Source: UBA11358 sp049517655 (GTDB lineage Bacteria; Verrucomicrobiota; Verrucomicrobiia; Limisphaerales; UBA11358). Taken from it: DNA of 64,000 nt. The stretch is from NCBI GenBank assembly GCA_049517655.1, contig JBEKRQ010000001.1:186001-250000 (forward strand). Direction: 5' to 3'. The notes below the pieces were generated by a model. That model had not been told where the DNA came from. It worked only from the letters and a program-made list of their open reading frames with translations, and did not search any database. The translations under genes and the position numbers were made by a program. Positions within the stretch are counted from its first letter, which is position 1; each line of letters starts with the position of its first letter. Shown in pieces: positions 1 to 8,939 of the stretch.

Positions 1-4
1 AACC

Positions 5-274
5 ATGCCCAAGGCTGAAATCAGTTGGAAACGGGTGACCGGCGACGGCGTGAAGCTGCAAGTTTATGCGCGGCACGTGGGGCGCGAGTGGCTTTTTTTT
101 CAGCGCGAAAAGCGTTTTGATCAATGGCAGCCGATTGCAGAGCCGCCGTTGGAGGATTGGCTGGAATTGCTCGACGCGATGCAACGGCTCATCACCCGCC
201 GCCGTTTGCAGCCGGAACACGAGAAACATCTCCGCCGCCGGATTCGCGAACGTTTTCCCGAGGTAGAAGTTTGA
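5..274 (+). CDS. small hypothetical protein, 89 aa
   Basis: Complete ORF with an ATG at the left edge of the window. I do not recognise the family. The N-terminal half has alternating hydrophobic and charged residues typical of beta strands (around VKLQVYARHVGREWLFF), followed by an acidic helix and a strongly basic C-terminal helix (RRRLQPEHEKHLRRRIRERF). There is no signal peptide or membrane segment. It precedes the response regulator gene on the same strand with a 130-base gap, so co-transcription is possible but unproven. Codon use matches its neighbours, which supports it being real. Confidence 0.6.
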   Translation: MPKAEISWKRVTGDGVKLQVYARHVGREWLFFQREKRFDQWQPIAEPPLEDWLELLDAMQRLITRRRLQPEHEKHLRRRIRERFPEVEV

Positions 275-404
275 TTGACGAGGCGATGGAATTAAAATCA
301 AATGTGTCGTGTCAAATGCCGTTTTTGTTGAGTATGCGGTTTCATCCCGAATGGCTGACGGAACGTCGCGCTGAACATCGGGCGTGCGCGCAAAAGTTCA
401 AAAC

Positions 405-1754
405 ATGAAATCGAAAGTTCTTATTGTGGATGACCAGGCGGATATCCGGCGTCTGCTTGTATCGGTATTGAAGGAACAATACGACGTCGCTCAAGCCGAC
501 AGCGGAGCGGCGTTGCAAAAATATTTTTCACAAGAGGCGCCTGATGTGGTGCTGCTCGATGTAAAATTGCCGGACGCGGATGGCCTCGATCTCCTGCCGC
601 AAATCAAGAAGCGATGGCCTGAAACCGAAGTCATCGTGCTCACCGGACATGGAACCGTTAGCATGGCCGTCGAATCCGGCCGCCGCGGCGCGTATAACTT
701 TTTGTCGAAGCCTTTCGAGAACGAAAAACTGCTCGCTGATGTGAAGTGCGCTGTCGAGCGCAAACAACAGAACGAGGAAAACAGCACACTCCGCCGGGCG
801 CTCGAAACCATGATTTCCGGCGGCGTGGCCTCGCCGATTTTTCGCAGTGCGGTCATGCGCGAAGTCGTGCACACCGTCGAGCGTATCGCGCCGAGCGACG
901 TTTCAATCCTGGTTACCGGCGAAAGCGGTGCCGGCAAGGAAGTCATCGCCGACCTTATTCATGCATTGAGTCCGCGCAGTAAAAACAAAATCATTAAAAT
1001 CAATTGCGCCGCGCTTCCCCGCGAGTTGATCGAAAGCGAATTGTTCGGCTCGGTCAAAGGCGCGTTTACCGGCGCGCACATGGACCGCGAAGGTCTTTTC
1101 CGCCAGGCCGAGGGTGGCACGCTGCTCCTGGACGAAATTTCCGAGATGGCCGTGGACACGCAGAGCAAACTGCTGCGCGTGTTGCAGGATCAGGAAGTCC
1201 GGCCCGTTGGCGGCAAGACGAGTTACAAGAGCAACTGCCGCGTGATTGCCACCACCAATTGCAAACCGGAAGAGGCCATTAAGGCAGCCAAATTGCGCGA
1301 AGACCTTTATTATCGCATCAGCGCCATTTCCATTCATTTGCTGCCGTTGCGCGAACGGCGCGAGGACATCATGCCGCTGGCCAATGCTTTTCTAAAACGC
1401 TTTGCCGCGCAGGCCAACCGCGACATTCGTGGCTTCAGCCCCGGAGCCATTGAACGGCTCACGGCGTTCGACTGGCCGGGCAATGTCCGCCAATTGCAAA
1501 ACGAAGTCCAACGGGCCGTGCTTTTGATTGAAGGCAATGAAGTGACTGCCGCCGACCTTTCCATCACCAGTGACAAAGCTGAATCCAGCGGGGGCACTGA
1601 CACCGGTTTCACCATTCTCGAAGGCGTCGAGCGCAACGCCATCATCCAAATGCTCAAGGAAACCGATGGCAACAAACTTGAAACTGCCAAACGCCTCGGC
1701 ATGGGCCGCCAAACGCTCTACAACAAAATCAAGGCCTATGGGATTGAAGTTTGA
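405..1754 (+). CDS. sigma-54-dependent response regulator (NtrC family)
   Basis: 449-aa activator of sigma-54 promoters. The receiver domain (about 1-115) has the acidic pair D9/D10, phospho-acceptor D52, T80 and K102. The AAA+ domain (about 145-370) carries Walker A GESGAGKE at 172-179, the sigma-54 contact loop GAFTGA at 219-224 and Walker B LLLDE near 240. A Fis-type helix-turn-helix ends the protein (LETAKRLGMGRQTLYNKIK). All catalytic features are intact. The ATG at 405 is preferred to an in-frame GTG at 384 because it starts the canonical MKSKVLIVDD receiver sequence. No histidine kinase lies next to it, so the signal and targets cannot be inferred from context. Confidence 0.93.
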   Translation: MKSKVLIVDDQADIRRLLVSVLKEQYDVAQADSGAALQKYFSQEAPDVVLLDVKLPDADGLDLLPQIKKRWPETEVIVLTGHGTVSMAVESGRRGAYNFLSKPFENEKLLADVKCAVERKQQNEENSTLRRALETMISGGVASPIFRSAVMREVVHTVERIAPSDVSILVTGESGAGKEVIADLIHALSPRSKNKIIKINCAALPRELIESELFGSVKGAFTGAHMDREGLFRQAEGGTLLLDEISEMAVDTQSKLLRVLQDQEVRPVGGKTSYKSNCRVIATTNCKPEEAIKAAKLREDLYYRISAISIHLLPLRERREDIMPLANAFLKRFAAQANRDIRGFSPGAIERLTAFDWPGNVRQLQNEVQRAVLLIEGNEVTAADLSITSDKAESSGGTDTGFTILEGVERNAIIQMLKETDGNKLETAKRLGMGRQTLYNKIKAYGIEV

Positions 1755-1894
1755 CGACTTCAGCTTTTAGTTTTGAATGATGGGAAAGAGTGTGATTCAA
1801 GGGAAAAGTTTCGCTAATGGATCCGCATCTTGATTTCCATTGTCAAAACAACCGCTGAAACAGGCGGAAAAACTTAAAATTCACAACTCGAAAT

Positions 1895-3730
1895 TCAAAA
1901 TTTCTTCAGCTCGTTTCTCGCCAGTTCAATCAATGGTTTCATCATCGTGCCATTAAATTCAAATTTGCAGCCCGCCGCTTGAAACAATTCCGGCAGCGGC
2001 CGGGAGCCGCCGAGCGCGAGTGTTTTTTTGTAGTCGTTCAACGCCTTTGCCTTGTTGCGTTTTGAATTCGCCCAAACCTGCAACGCGCCGAGTTGCGCGA
2101 TGCCGTATTCGATGTAGTAAAACGGATGAATGAATATATGCAGTTGCCGGTGCCATAAGTGCGCGCGCGCATTTTCAAGACCCGACCAATCCACGTCGCC
2201 GCCGAAACGATTCATCAATTCAGTCCAGGCTGCCCTCCGCTCGTCGCGCGTGTGGTTCGGATGCGTGTAAATCCAATGCTGGAACGCGTCCACCGTCGCA
2301 ACCCACGGGAAAATGCCGATGATGCCTTCCAAATGAACCCGTCGTGCGCGGTTCGCGTCGGAACTGGTAGGGACGCCTCGCCGAGGCGTCCGGTCGGCTC
2401 GGCGAGCCGACCCTACCTCATTTTCATCCGGCGGGTAAAATTCCCCGAAGAATTCGTTGCCGAGCAATTCCATGCTCATCGAGGCGACTTCGCAAAATTC
2501 AATCGGCGCGCTGCGATACGCGTAAAAGTCTTCATCACGCGTGGCCAGCGCGTGAAACGCATGACCGGCCTCGTGCAAAATCGTTTCCACGTCGCGCTGC
2601 AAACCGACGGCGTTCATGAAAATGAACGGCAGGCGCGACTCGGCGAGCATGGATTGATACCCGCCCGGGGCCTTGCCCTTGCGGTTGTCGAGGTCGAGCA
2701 ACCGCAGATCCTGCATTCGCTGAAAACCACCGGCGAGTTCGCCATCCAGTTGATTGAAAATTTTCTGCGTGCGCGAAACCATTTCGCCGACTTCGCGGAA
2801 CGGTTTCAGCGCCGGGCGATTCAGCGGATCAACGGCCAAATCCCACGGACGCAATTTTTCCAATTTCAATTGCCGCCGCCGTTCCGTCTGCAACTCGCGC
2901 ACAACGGGCATGATTTCTTTCTCAACTGCGTCATGAAATTGGGCGCAATCCTCCGGTGTATAATCGAAACGACCCAATCGGCGGAACGCGTAATCGCGGT
3001 AATTTTCAAACCCGGCGTTTTCCGCGATTTGCGAGCGGAGCTTCAGTATTTGGTCGAAAATGTCATCGAACTTTTCCACTTCCTGCAAACGCCGCTTCGC
3101 CACAAGTTCCCATGCCTCCTGCCGCAGCGCGCGGTCGGGTTCTTCGAGGTAACGGCCCATTTGCACGAGCGTCCTTTCCTCACCGCGGAATTTGACGGTG
3201 AGTGAACCACTTAATTTCTGATATTGCTGGCAAAGCCTGGCCTCCTCCGTTTCCAGCGGAACGTTCTCAGGCCGGAACAGCTCGACGTGGTTTTTCACGT
3301 CGCGGTCAAAGACAAAATATCTCGCGTCGGAGGGACAAGCTGTGCGAGTCCCCGATTTATTTTTATTCAGGGACTTGTGTAACTCGTCCCTCCGATGGAT
3401 GTAAATTTTTTCGAGCGCGAACTGGCGCGGCTTGAGTTGCGGCTCGACGTTTTCGACGAAATGGAAGTAGGCCTTTTCCGCGTCCGGATTGTCCGTATGA
3501 CACGTCATCGCGATGTAGCGGCGCGAGGATTCCTCATCGAGCGCGGCGGAAAGCTCGCTCCAATCGAGCAGCCAGCGTTCGAGATCAGCGACGGATTTGC
3601 ACTGCGCGGCGTGTATTTCCAATTGCTCGAACAGCGGTGCAATTTGCGACCAGTCGCCCAAATCAATCTTTTCCGTAACAAATTTTCGCGGCTTGTGTGC
3701 GGGCAATTTACCAAACGGCAACAAATTCAT
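1895..3730 (-). CDS. M3 family oligoendopeptidase with two repeat-derived insertions
   Basis: 611-aa zinc metallopeptidase that should cleave short peptides in the cytoplasm. The M3 signature HEAGH is at residues 386-390, and the downstream acidic region (IEFCEVASMSMELL, about 410-424) supplies the third zinc ligand in this family. The start at 3730 (MNLLPFGKLP) is chosen over an upstream one that would overlap the next gene. The sequence is odd at two places. Residues about 117-136 and 439-455 are encoded by copies of the palindromic repeat described at 3328-3394 and 2366-2417. Both are in frame, so the protein stays open but carries low-complexity loops of about 20 and 17 residues that I would not expect in the family. 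Confidence 0.9.
   Translation of the reverse strand: MNLLPFGKLPAHKPRKFVTEKIDLGDWSQIAPLFEQLEIHAAQCKSVADLERWLLDWSELSAALDEESSRRYIAMTCHTDNPDAEKAYFHFVENVEPQLKPRQFALEKIYIHRRDELHKSLNKNKSGTRTACPSDARYFVFDRDVKNHVELFRPENVPLETEEARLCQQYQKLSGSLTVKFRGEERTLVQMGRYLEEPDRALRQEAWELVAKRRLQEVEKFDDIFDQILKLRSQIAENAGFENYRDYAFRRLGRFDYTPEDCAQFHDAVEKEIMPVVRELQTERRRQLKLEKLRPWDLAVDPLNRPALKPFREVGEMVSRTQKIFNQLDGELAGGFQRMQDLRLLDLDNRKGKAPGGYQSMLAESRLPFIFMNAVGLQRDVETILHEAGHAFHALATRDEDFYAYRSAPIEFCEVASMSMELLGNEFFGEFYPPDENEVGSARRADRTPRRGVPTSSDANRARRVHLEGIIGIFPWVATVDAFQHWIYTHPNHTRDERRAAWTELMNRFGGDVDWSGLENARAHLWHRQLHIFIHPFYYIEYGIAQLGALQVWANSKRNKAKALNDYKKTLALGGSRPLPELFQAAGCKFEFNGTMMKPLIELARNELKKF
2366..2417. repeat. double-hairpin palindromic repeat inside the M3 peptidase gene
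   Basis: 52 bp with GGTAGGG/CCCTACC termini enclosing two perfect hairpins in tandem (GGACGCCTCG/CGAGGCGTCC and GGTCGGCTCG/CGAGCCGACC). It is translated as residues about 439-455 of the peptidase and adds 17 codons without breaking the frame. Its base composition is much more GC-rich than its surroundings. Confidence 0.88.
3328..3394. repeat. double-hairpin palindromic repeat inside the M3 peptidase gene (second copy)
   Basis: 67 bp with termini CGGAGGGAC/GTCCCTCCG. The inner arms (GGGAC..AGTCCC and GGGACTTG..CGTCCC) are imperfect, suggesting an older, diverged copy. It is translated in frame near residues 117-136 of the peptidase. Confidence 0.8.
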
Positions 3731-3777
3731 GCGCGCAGGATATGGAAAGCCGGTGCAAGAGAAATGAATTTCACGAA

Positions 3778-3987
3778 TTAGAACTTGGTTTTGATGCCAC
3801 ATGCGCGCGCGATGCACCAACCGCGCGCGGCTTCAAAAATGGCAAATAAACCCGCCGCCACAAAAACCAGTCCCAGCCACAACAAATAGTCCACCATGAC
3901 AATGCCTGCGATGAGGCATAGCGCGCCGATGACGCCGCGGGCCATGCGGCCCCGAAAATCAAGGTTTCTGCTGAAGAAGCGGCTCAC
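3778..3987 (-). CDS. DUF2892 / YgaP-like small membrane protein
   Basis: 69 aa with two closely spaced hydrophobic helices (VIGALCLIAGIVMVDYLLW and GLVFVAAGLFAIFE). An Arg-rich N-terminus and the motif RMARGVIG resemble the inner-membrane helical hairpin found in DUF2892 proteins. The role of the family is unknown; some members are fused to rhodanese domains. The start is a GTG at 3987; an ATG 14 codons later is an alternative. It lies upstream of the M3 peptidase gene on the same strand, 47 bases away. Confidence 0.72.
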   Translation of the reverse strand: MSRFFSRNLDFRGRMARGVIGALCLIAGIVMVDYLLWLGLVFVAAGLFAIFEAARGWCIARACGIKTKF

Positions 3988-4045
3988 GATAAAAATTTAA
4001 CACGGTTTGAAATTAAAACAAACAGTTCGTTGGAAGCGATTGGTT

Positions 4046-4119
4046 GGTGGGGACGACCTGCTGGCCCCGAAAGCTTTCGGGGCTGGTCGTCCGAGGCCGC
4101 GCCGCAGCGCGGCCCCACC
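4046..4119. repeat. double-hairpin palindromic repeat
   Basis: 74 bp with GGTGGGG/CCCCACC termini. The first arm pair is GGACGACC/GGTCGTCC around an inner CCCCGAAAGCTTTCGGGG palindrome, and the second is GGCCGCG/CGCGGCC. It lies just upstream of the small membrane protein gene at 4170. Confidence 0.85.
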
Positions 4120-4169
4120 TGCAAGACAAACTGGCCAGCCGCGCGAAGCTGGGGCACAATGTGGCAGTT

Positions 4170-4391
4170 GTGAATTTGTTGAATGAAAATTCCCTATGGG
4201 CGTCAGTCATTTGGGGCGCGATTGCCGCCGGGTACCTGATCTATGGCTGGCGGCAAAAAACATTGATTCCGTTTCTCGGCGGGTTGGCAATGACTGGTGC
4301 GTCCTTTTTTGTCAGCAGCGCACTTTTGATGTCGCTGGCCTGCATCGCGCTGATAGCAATTGTTTATTGGCTGGCAAAACAGGGTTATTGA
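4170..4391 (+). CDS. small two-helix membrane protein, 73 aa
   Basis: The sequence from WASVIWGAIAAGYLIYGW to the C-terminus is almost entirely hydrophobic. It forms two or three membrane helices separated by a short basic loop (RQKTL). Small bacterial membrane proteins of this shape (W/S-x-IWG..GSGYFIYG followed by P-L-x-GLA) are common and sometimes named amino-acid transport proteins without experimental support. The start is uncertain: GTG at 4170 or GTG at 4161. Upstream codons lie in a palindromic repeat and are not counted. Confidence 0.6.
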   Translation: MNLLNENSLWASVIWGAIAAGYLIYGWRQKTLIPFLGGLAMTGASFFVSSALLMSLACIALIAIVYWLAKQGY

Positions 4392-4402
4392 TTTTTAAAA
4401 CC

Positions 4403-4465
4403 GGGAGGGACTGCGTGTCGCAGTCCCTAAATTCGTATTTGGGACGGCAGAATGCCGTCCCTCCC
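4403..4465. repeat. double-hairpin palindromic repeat
   Basis: 63 bp with GGGAGGGAC/GTCCCTCCC termini enclosing hairpins GGGACTGCG/CGCAGTCCC and GGGACGGC/GCCGTCCC. It lies in the spacer between convergent genes, next to a terminator-like hairpin. Confidence 0.88.
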
Positions 4466-4473
4466 CAAAAAGG

Positions 4474-4504
4474 CAAAAAACGGAAGCCAGTTGCCTGACT
4501 TCCG
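4474..4504 (-). terminator. intrinsic terminator of the LA_2272-like gene
   Basis: On the minus strand a stem CGGAAGTCAG/CTGGCTTCCG (9 of 10 pairs, 4-base loop) is followed directly by TTTTTT. It lies 22 bases after the stop codon of the gene at 4526-5059, a standard rho-independent layout. Confidence 0.8.
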
Positions 4505-4525
4505 GTTTTGAATCTGCGATTCTGT

Positions 4526-5059
4526 TTAGAATGACCAGTTGACGATGGGGAATCCGGTGGCCAGTTTATCCGGGAATCCGGTGAACCACGGATTGTCTTT
4601 GATTACGTTTATCACACCGATCTGCAAGCCATTGAGACTTTCGGTATAGTTCACGACACCCAACTGGAAACCATGGGCTTCCTGCGAAACGTTCACCAGC
4701 CCGGACTGAAAGCCCTTGAAGTATCCTTGGGAATAATTGACCCAACCGTCCTGCCAGCCGACAAAGCTTTTGTGGCTGATATTGACGAGTCCCCATTGAA
4801 CGCCGGTGTAAGAGTCATCATAGTTGGCAATGAGTGCCCAACTGAAACCGGAGCTTTTTCCCGTGCTGCCGTTGACAAAACCAAAGTTAAAACTGTGTTG
4901 CGGGTTTTCACCCCAGATGTCCAGGGACACACCACGAATGGTCGTTGTCTTGGGATGAATGGCTATGTCCGGGGTCAGTGAGAGTTGAAACCCGGCCTCT
5001 TGGGCGTTGATGCCCACCACGCCGATGACGAGTGCTGCAATAGTCAGTAATTTTTTCAT
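4526..5059 (-). CDS. exported LA_2272-type surface repeat protein
   Basis: 177 aa with a clear signal peptide (MKKLLTIAALVIGVVGINA, cleavage near residue 19-20). The mature part contains repeating units of about 16 residues built on G-x-Q-x-G-x-V-N (for example WGLVNISHKSFVGWQ, SGLVNVSQEAHGFQ, LGVVNYTESLNGLQ, IGVINV). Such units suggest a regular beta structure exposed outside the inner membrane. The pattern matches the repeats named after Leptospira LA_2272; function unknown. A terminator follows the gene, so it is probably monocistronic. Confidence 0.75.
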   Translation of the reverse strand: MKKLLTIAALVIGVVGINAQEAGFQLSLTPDIAIHPKTTTIRGVSLDIWGENPQHSFNFGFVNGSTGKSSGFSWALIANYDDSYTGVQWGLVNISHKSFVGWQDGWVNYSQGYFKGFQSGLVNVSQEAHGFQLGVVNYTESLNGLQIGVINVIKDNPWFTGFPDKLATGFPIVNWSF

Positions 5060-5143
5060 AGTTCGCCTTTCATTTTAAGGCCTTCATTAACCCAATGTAT
5101 CTCAAAAGGCAAGGGTTATCTTTTGGGATGGATGGCAATTTCC

Positions 5144-5201
5144 GGGAGGGACTGCGTGTCGCAATCCCTGATTTTAGGGACGGCAACATGCCGTCCCTCC
5201 C
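5144..5201. repeat. double-hairpin palindromic repeat 3' of eno
   Basis: 58 bp with GGGAGGGAC/GTCCCTCCC termini and hairpins GGGACTGCG/CGCAATCCC and GGGACGGC/GCCGTCCC. It begins 8 bases beyond the enolase stop codon and is a close sister of the copy at 4403. Confidence 0.87.
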
Positions 5202-5209
5202 TGAAACTG

Positions 5210-6499
5210 TTACCGCCTCTTCGGCAACGCACTGGTACCGGCGTAAACCGCGTTCTTGCCAAGCAACTGCTCGATACGCAGGAGTTGATTGTATTTTGCC
5301 AGACGATCGGTGCGGCTCAACGAACCAGTCTTGATCTGGCCGCAATTCGTCGCCACTGCGATGTCGGCGATGGTCGCGTCTTCGGTTTCGCCGGAACGAT
5401 GGCTGATGACGGCGGTGTAAGCGTGAGTTTTGGCCAGCTCGACGCAGTCCAGCGTTTCGGTGAGCGAACCGATTTGGTTCACCTTGATGAGAATCGAATT
5501 AGCCGTGCCGGTCTCGATGCCTTTGCGCAGGAACTTTGGGTTGGTGACAAAAATATCGTCGCCGACGAGCTGAACCTTGTCGCCGATCTTGTCGGTGAGC
5601 TTTTTCCACGTCGCCCAATCGTCTTCCGCGCAGCCGTCTTCGATGCTGACGATGGGATATTTGGCCACGAGTTTCGCGTAAAAACTTACGAGGTCGTTGC
5701 CGCTGATGGTTTGACCGGTGCTTTTCTTGAAAGTGTATTTGCCATTGCCGTCGTAAAACTCGGACGCGGCGGGATCGAGCGTGAGATAGATGTCCTTGCC
5801 CGGCTTGTAACCCGCGTCCTTGATGGCCTGAATAATGGTTTCCAGCGCCTCTTCGACGCTGCCGAGCTTCGGCGCGAACCCGCCTTCATCGCCGACGGCG
5901 GTGCTGAAACCTTTCTTTTTCAAAACGGATTTCAGCGCGTGAAACGTTTCCACGTTGGCGCGCAAGGCTTCACTGAAACAGGAAAAGCCCAGCGGCATGA
6001 TCATGAATTCCTGAAAATCAATCGGGGCATCCGAATGTGCGCCGCCGTTGATGACATTGGACATCGGCGCGGGCAGGGTTTTTGCGTTCGGCCCGCCGAG
6101 ATAACGGAACAACGGCTGGCCAAGGGCGGCGGCAGCGGCTTTGGCGTTCGCGAGCGACACGGCGAGAATCGCATTCGCGCCGAGCCTGGACTTGGTTTCC
6201 GTGCCATCGAGTTTGAGCATCGTGCCGTCCACCGTCAGTTGATCGAACGGGTCGAGACCGATGAGTTCGGGTGCGATGACGTCGGTGACATTTTTGACGG
6301 CCTTCTGCACGCCCTTGCCGAGAAAACGTTTCTTGTCGCCATCACGAAGTTCGATGGCTTCGTGTTCGCCGGTGCTCGCGCCAGAGGGAACAGACGCGCG
6401 TCCGAATGCGCCGCAGCACAGCGTCACGTCAACTTCCACCGTGGGGTTACCGCGCGAGTCGAGGATTTCGCGCGCCAGAATGTTTTGAATTTTCGCCAT
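5210..6499 (-). CDS. eno: enolase (phosphopyruvate hydratase)
   Basis: 429 aa, the normal length. It interconverts 2-phosphoglycerate and phosphoenolpyruvate in glycolysis and is cytoplasmic. It has the N-terminal ILDSRGNPTVEVDV motif, the GDDIFVTNP magnesium-binding strand, the catalytic-lysine segment IKVNQIGSLTE and the SHRSGETED substrate loop. The start at 6499 (MAKIQNILAREILDSRG) is the family start; 22 upstream in-frame codons are ignored. The MFS gene is divergent, 110 bases away. Confidence 0.97.
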   Translation of the reverse strand: MAKIQNILAREILDSRGNPTVEVDVTLCCGAFGRASVPSGASTGEHEAIELRDGDKKRFLGKGVQKAVKNVTDVIAPELIGLDPFDQLTVDGTMLKLDGTETKSRLGANAILAVSLANAKAAAAALGQPLFRYLGGPNAKTLPAPMSNVINGGAHSDAPIDFQEFMIMPLGFSCFSEALRANVETFHALKSVLKKKGFSTAVGDEGGFAPKLGSVEEALETIIQAIKDAGYKPGKDIYLTLDPAASEFYDGNGKYTFKKSTGQTISGNDLVSFYAKLVAKYPIVSIEDGCAEDDWATWKKLTDKIGDKVQLVGDDIFVTNPKFLRKGIETGTANSILIKVNQIGSLTETLDCVELAKTHAYTAVISHRSGETEDATIADIAVATNCGQIKTGSLSRTDRLAKYNQLLRIEQLLGKNAVYAGTSALPKRR

Positions 6500-6609
6500 A
6501 AAATTGAACAAACATGATAAAAGTGGAACGCGGCGAGTCAAGGAAGCATTGCGCGTGGCCGACAACCGTCTCGCGTCCGGGTTCGACCGGTGCTAATTTT
6601 TGACCGAAC

Positions 6610-7830
6610 TTGAAAACTGATTTGCCCAACGCGAACAAAGTTAAAACGTCGTGGCTCAATCGCACCGTCTTCGGCATTGGGCTGGCGTCGCTGTTCAGCG
6701 ATTGGTCGCATGAAATCGCCACGACGATTCTACCTGCGTTTCTCGCCTCCATGGGCGCAGCGGCGGCGTGGCTCGGATTGATTGAAGGGGTCTCCGACGG
6801 CCTGTCCAGCTTTGCTAAAATGGCTTCGGGCTATTACACGGACAAACTGCAACGCCGCAAACCCATCGCGGTTATTGGCTATCTCGTCACCGCGCTCGGC
6901 ACGGCTTCATTCGGACTCGCAACGGCGGCTTGGCACATTTTGATTTCCCGTTCGTGCGCGTGGCTCGGTCGCGGCGTGCGCACGCCCGTGCGCAAGGCGT
7001 TGCTCGCAGCCGCTGTCACGCGCGAAACCTACGGTCGCGCCTTCGGCTTCGAACGGATGATGGACACCGTCGGCGCGATTGTCGGCCCGGCCACGGCTTT
7101 TGTTTTGCTCGCCGCGCTGCAACATAATTACCGCCACATTTTTCTGCTGACGCTCATTCCCGGAGTTTGCGCCGCCGTAGTGATTGCATTTCTCGTCAAA
7201 GAAAAAGAGCGCAAACCCGTGTCGCACGTTTCGTTTGGCGAACGGCTGCGTTTGCTGCCGCGGCCTTACCGGAAATTTCTTGTCGCCGTCGGAATTTTCG
7301 GCGCGGGCGACTTCGCGCCCACGCTGTTGATTTTGCTGGCGACGCAAAAGCTCGTGCCGGAGCTGGGCACGGCCAGGGCGGCCAGCGTCGCGGTCGGATT
7401 TTACGTGTTGCGGAACATATTTTACGCCGGGTTCGCCTATGTAGCGGGCTGGCTCGCGGACCGTTTCAAAAAACATTTCGTGCTCGCGTTCGGTTACGCG
7501 CTGGCGGCGGTGATGGCTTTATTGATTGTGGCCGCACCGATGACGATTGGGCTGCTCGGCATCATTTTCGTTCTTAGCGGCATCCATGTGGCGATTGGGG
7601 AAACGCTGGAAGACTCGTTCTGCGCGGAATTGGTGGGTGAAGAACATCACGGCATGGCGTTCGGCGTGCTGGCGACCGTGAACGGTGTCGGTGATTTCCT
7701 ATCGAGCATCGTTGTCGGCGCTTTGTGGACGGCGTTTGGAACCCCTGTGGCCTTTGGTTACAGCGCGGTGTTGTTCACGCTCGGTGCGCTGCTGGTTTTG
7801 AGAATACAACCGGCAAAGCCGTTGAATTGA
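6610..7830 (+). CDS. MFS transporter
   Basis: 406 aa, about 12 hydrophobic segments, the normal size for a major facilitator protein of the inner membrane. The loop between helices 2 and 3 has the family-like DKLQRRKP, and the segment GRGVRTPVRKALLA after helix 4 is typical of a widespread drug/efflux-like clade. The second half has its own A-like loop (GWLADRFKKH). The substrate cannot be told from sequence. The start is a TTG at 6610, the best available in frame, so the first residues are uncertain. It is divergent from eno and has no partner gene. Confidence 0.85.
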   Translation: MKTDLPNANKVKTSWLNRTVFGIGLASLFSDWSHEIATTILPAFLASMGAAAAWLGLIEGVSDGLSSFAKMASGYYTDKLQRRKPIAVIGYLVTALGTASFGLATAAWHILISRSCAWLGRGVRTPVRKALLAAAVTRETYGRAFGFERMMDTVGAIVGPATAFVLLAALQHNYRHIFLLTLIPGVCAAVVIAFLVKEKERKPVSHVSFGERLRLLPRPYRKFLVAVGIFGAGDFAPTLLILLATQKLVPELGTARAASVAVGFYVLRNIFYAGFAYVAGWLADRFKKHFVLAFGYALAAVMALLIVAAPMTIGLLGIIFVLSGIHVAIGETLEDSFCAELVGEEHHGMAFGVLATVNGVGDFLSSIVVGALWTAFGTPVAFGYSAVLFTLGALLVLRIQPAKPLN

Positions 7831-7880
7831 CGGAGCAGCAACGCTTGTCTAATCTCCGCTCATGGCCAATGGATTTGTCG

Positions 7881-8939
7881 TCACTTCTCTTTGGGTTTCT
7901 GTTTGGGAAGCCTCACTTCAAATGTGCCGGCGACGCAGCTTTTTGAATCGTCAGGAAAACACAAATAGATTTTCGCGGATACCGTCCGGTTTATGGCTTG
8001 ATCGAATTGCAGCTTCATTCCATAGCCTTTGCTAAAAGTCGCGGTCTGAATCACTCCTCCTTCATTCCAAGTCATCTTGACGTGCGGATTGGTGTTACCG
8101 CTGTCATCGGGCTGGATTTCATAACTGTGGTCTTCAATGGATTCACCCAGACGAAAAATGTCCAGTAACATTCCGTTCTCGGCCCTTATTTTAAGGTCGC
8201 CGTTTCTGAACGACGCTGTCTTGACGGTGAAATCCATTCCATGAAGTTTCCCGCTGGCCGGATGGTCGGGGAAAGAAGCCTTGCTGATGTCGGATGTCCA
8301 CTCGGATTTCTCGGGTTCGATTTGCGGGTTGGCGGCGGTAACGGTCTCGGGCTTGGCGGGTTCCATTTGTTGATTGTTTGTGACAACGACCCCGGTTTGG
8401 ACGGGTTCAATCTGTTGATTGCTATTGGAAACAGTTGTGGGTTGAGTTTGCGTGATAATGACGTTGTTTGTGGCCAGGTCTTGCCGGACATTTTCGAATC
8501 CGTGTTTCACCGCGGCTGTAAAAGACCAGATGTAATAGGCAGCGGCGCCCACTTGGAGCATCAAAATCAAATAGCCGATGACGAGACCCGCCGTGGCAAG
8601 ACCACTTCCTTTGAGCGACGGATTCCGGCGAATGCGTGATTTGGCCAGATGCCCGCAAATGATTCCCGGGAGCCAGCCAACGCACGTGATCAATGATGAC
8701 AGGGAGCAGACCAGCGAAGCGATGGCCAAACGAGAAGTCCGTTGAGCGGTTGTTGCGATGTTGCCCGGCAACGCCGGCGGGATGCCCGTCCGGGTGGAAA
8801 CATCGGCGGGTCCGGCAGTTTCCTTTGGCACAACGATGGTGGCATTGCAGACCGGACAGGCAATCTGGGTTCCCACATGAGATGTGTCGCACAAAATGTT
8901 TTGGCCGCAAGCAGGGCATGAAAATTTGAATTCACTCAT
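7881..8939 (-). CDS. zinc-ribbon and DUF4190 membrane protein
   Basis: 352 aa. Residues about 8-35 hold a CPxCG..CPVC zinc ribbon of the kind found at the N-terminus of many GYF/DUF4190 proteins. Next come a linker, two membrane helices with the DUF4190 pattern (SRLAIASLVCSLSS..GHLAKSRIRR..GLATAGLVIGY), a Thr/Gln/Pro-rich low-complexity region (about 155-210) and a C-terminal domain of about 130 residues that I do not recognise. That domain probably lies on the other side of the membrane. No enzymatic motif is visible, and the context gives no clue to its role. Confidence 0.75.
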   Translation of the reverse strand: MSEFKFSCPACGQNILCDTSHVGTQIACPVCNATIVVPKETAGPADVSTRTGIPPALPGNIATTAQRTSRLAIASLVCSLSSLITCVGWLPGIICGHLAKSRIRRNPSLKGSGLATAGLVIGYLILMLQVGAAAYYIWSFTAAVKHGFENVRQDLATNNVIITQTQPTTVSNSNQQIEPVQTGVVVTNNQQMEPAKPETVTAANPQIEPEKSEWTSDISKASFPDHPASGKLHGMDFTVKTASFRNGDLKIRAENGMLLDIFRLGESIEDHSYEIQPDDSGNTNPHVKMTWNEGGVIQTATFSKGYGMKLQFDQAINRTVSAKIYLCFPDDSKSCVAGTFEVRLPKQKPKEK

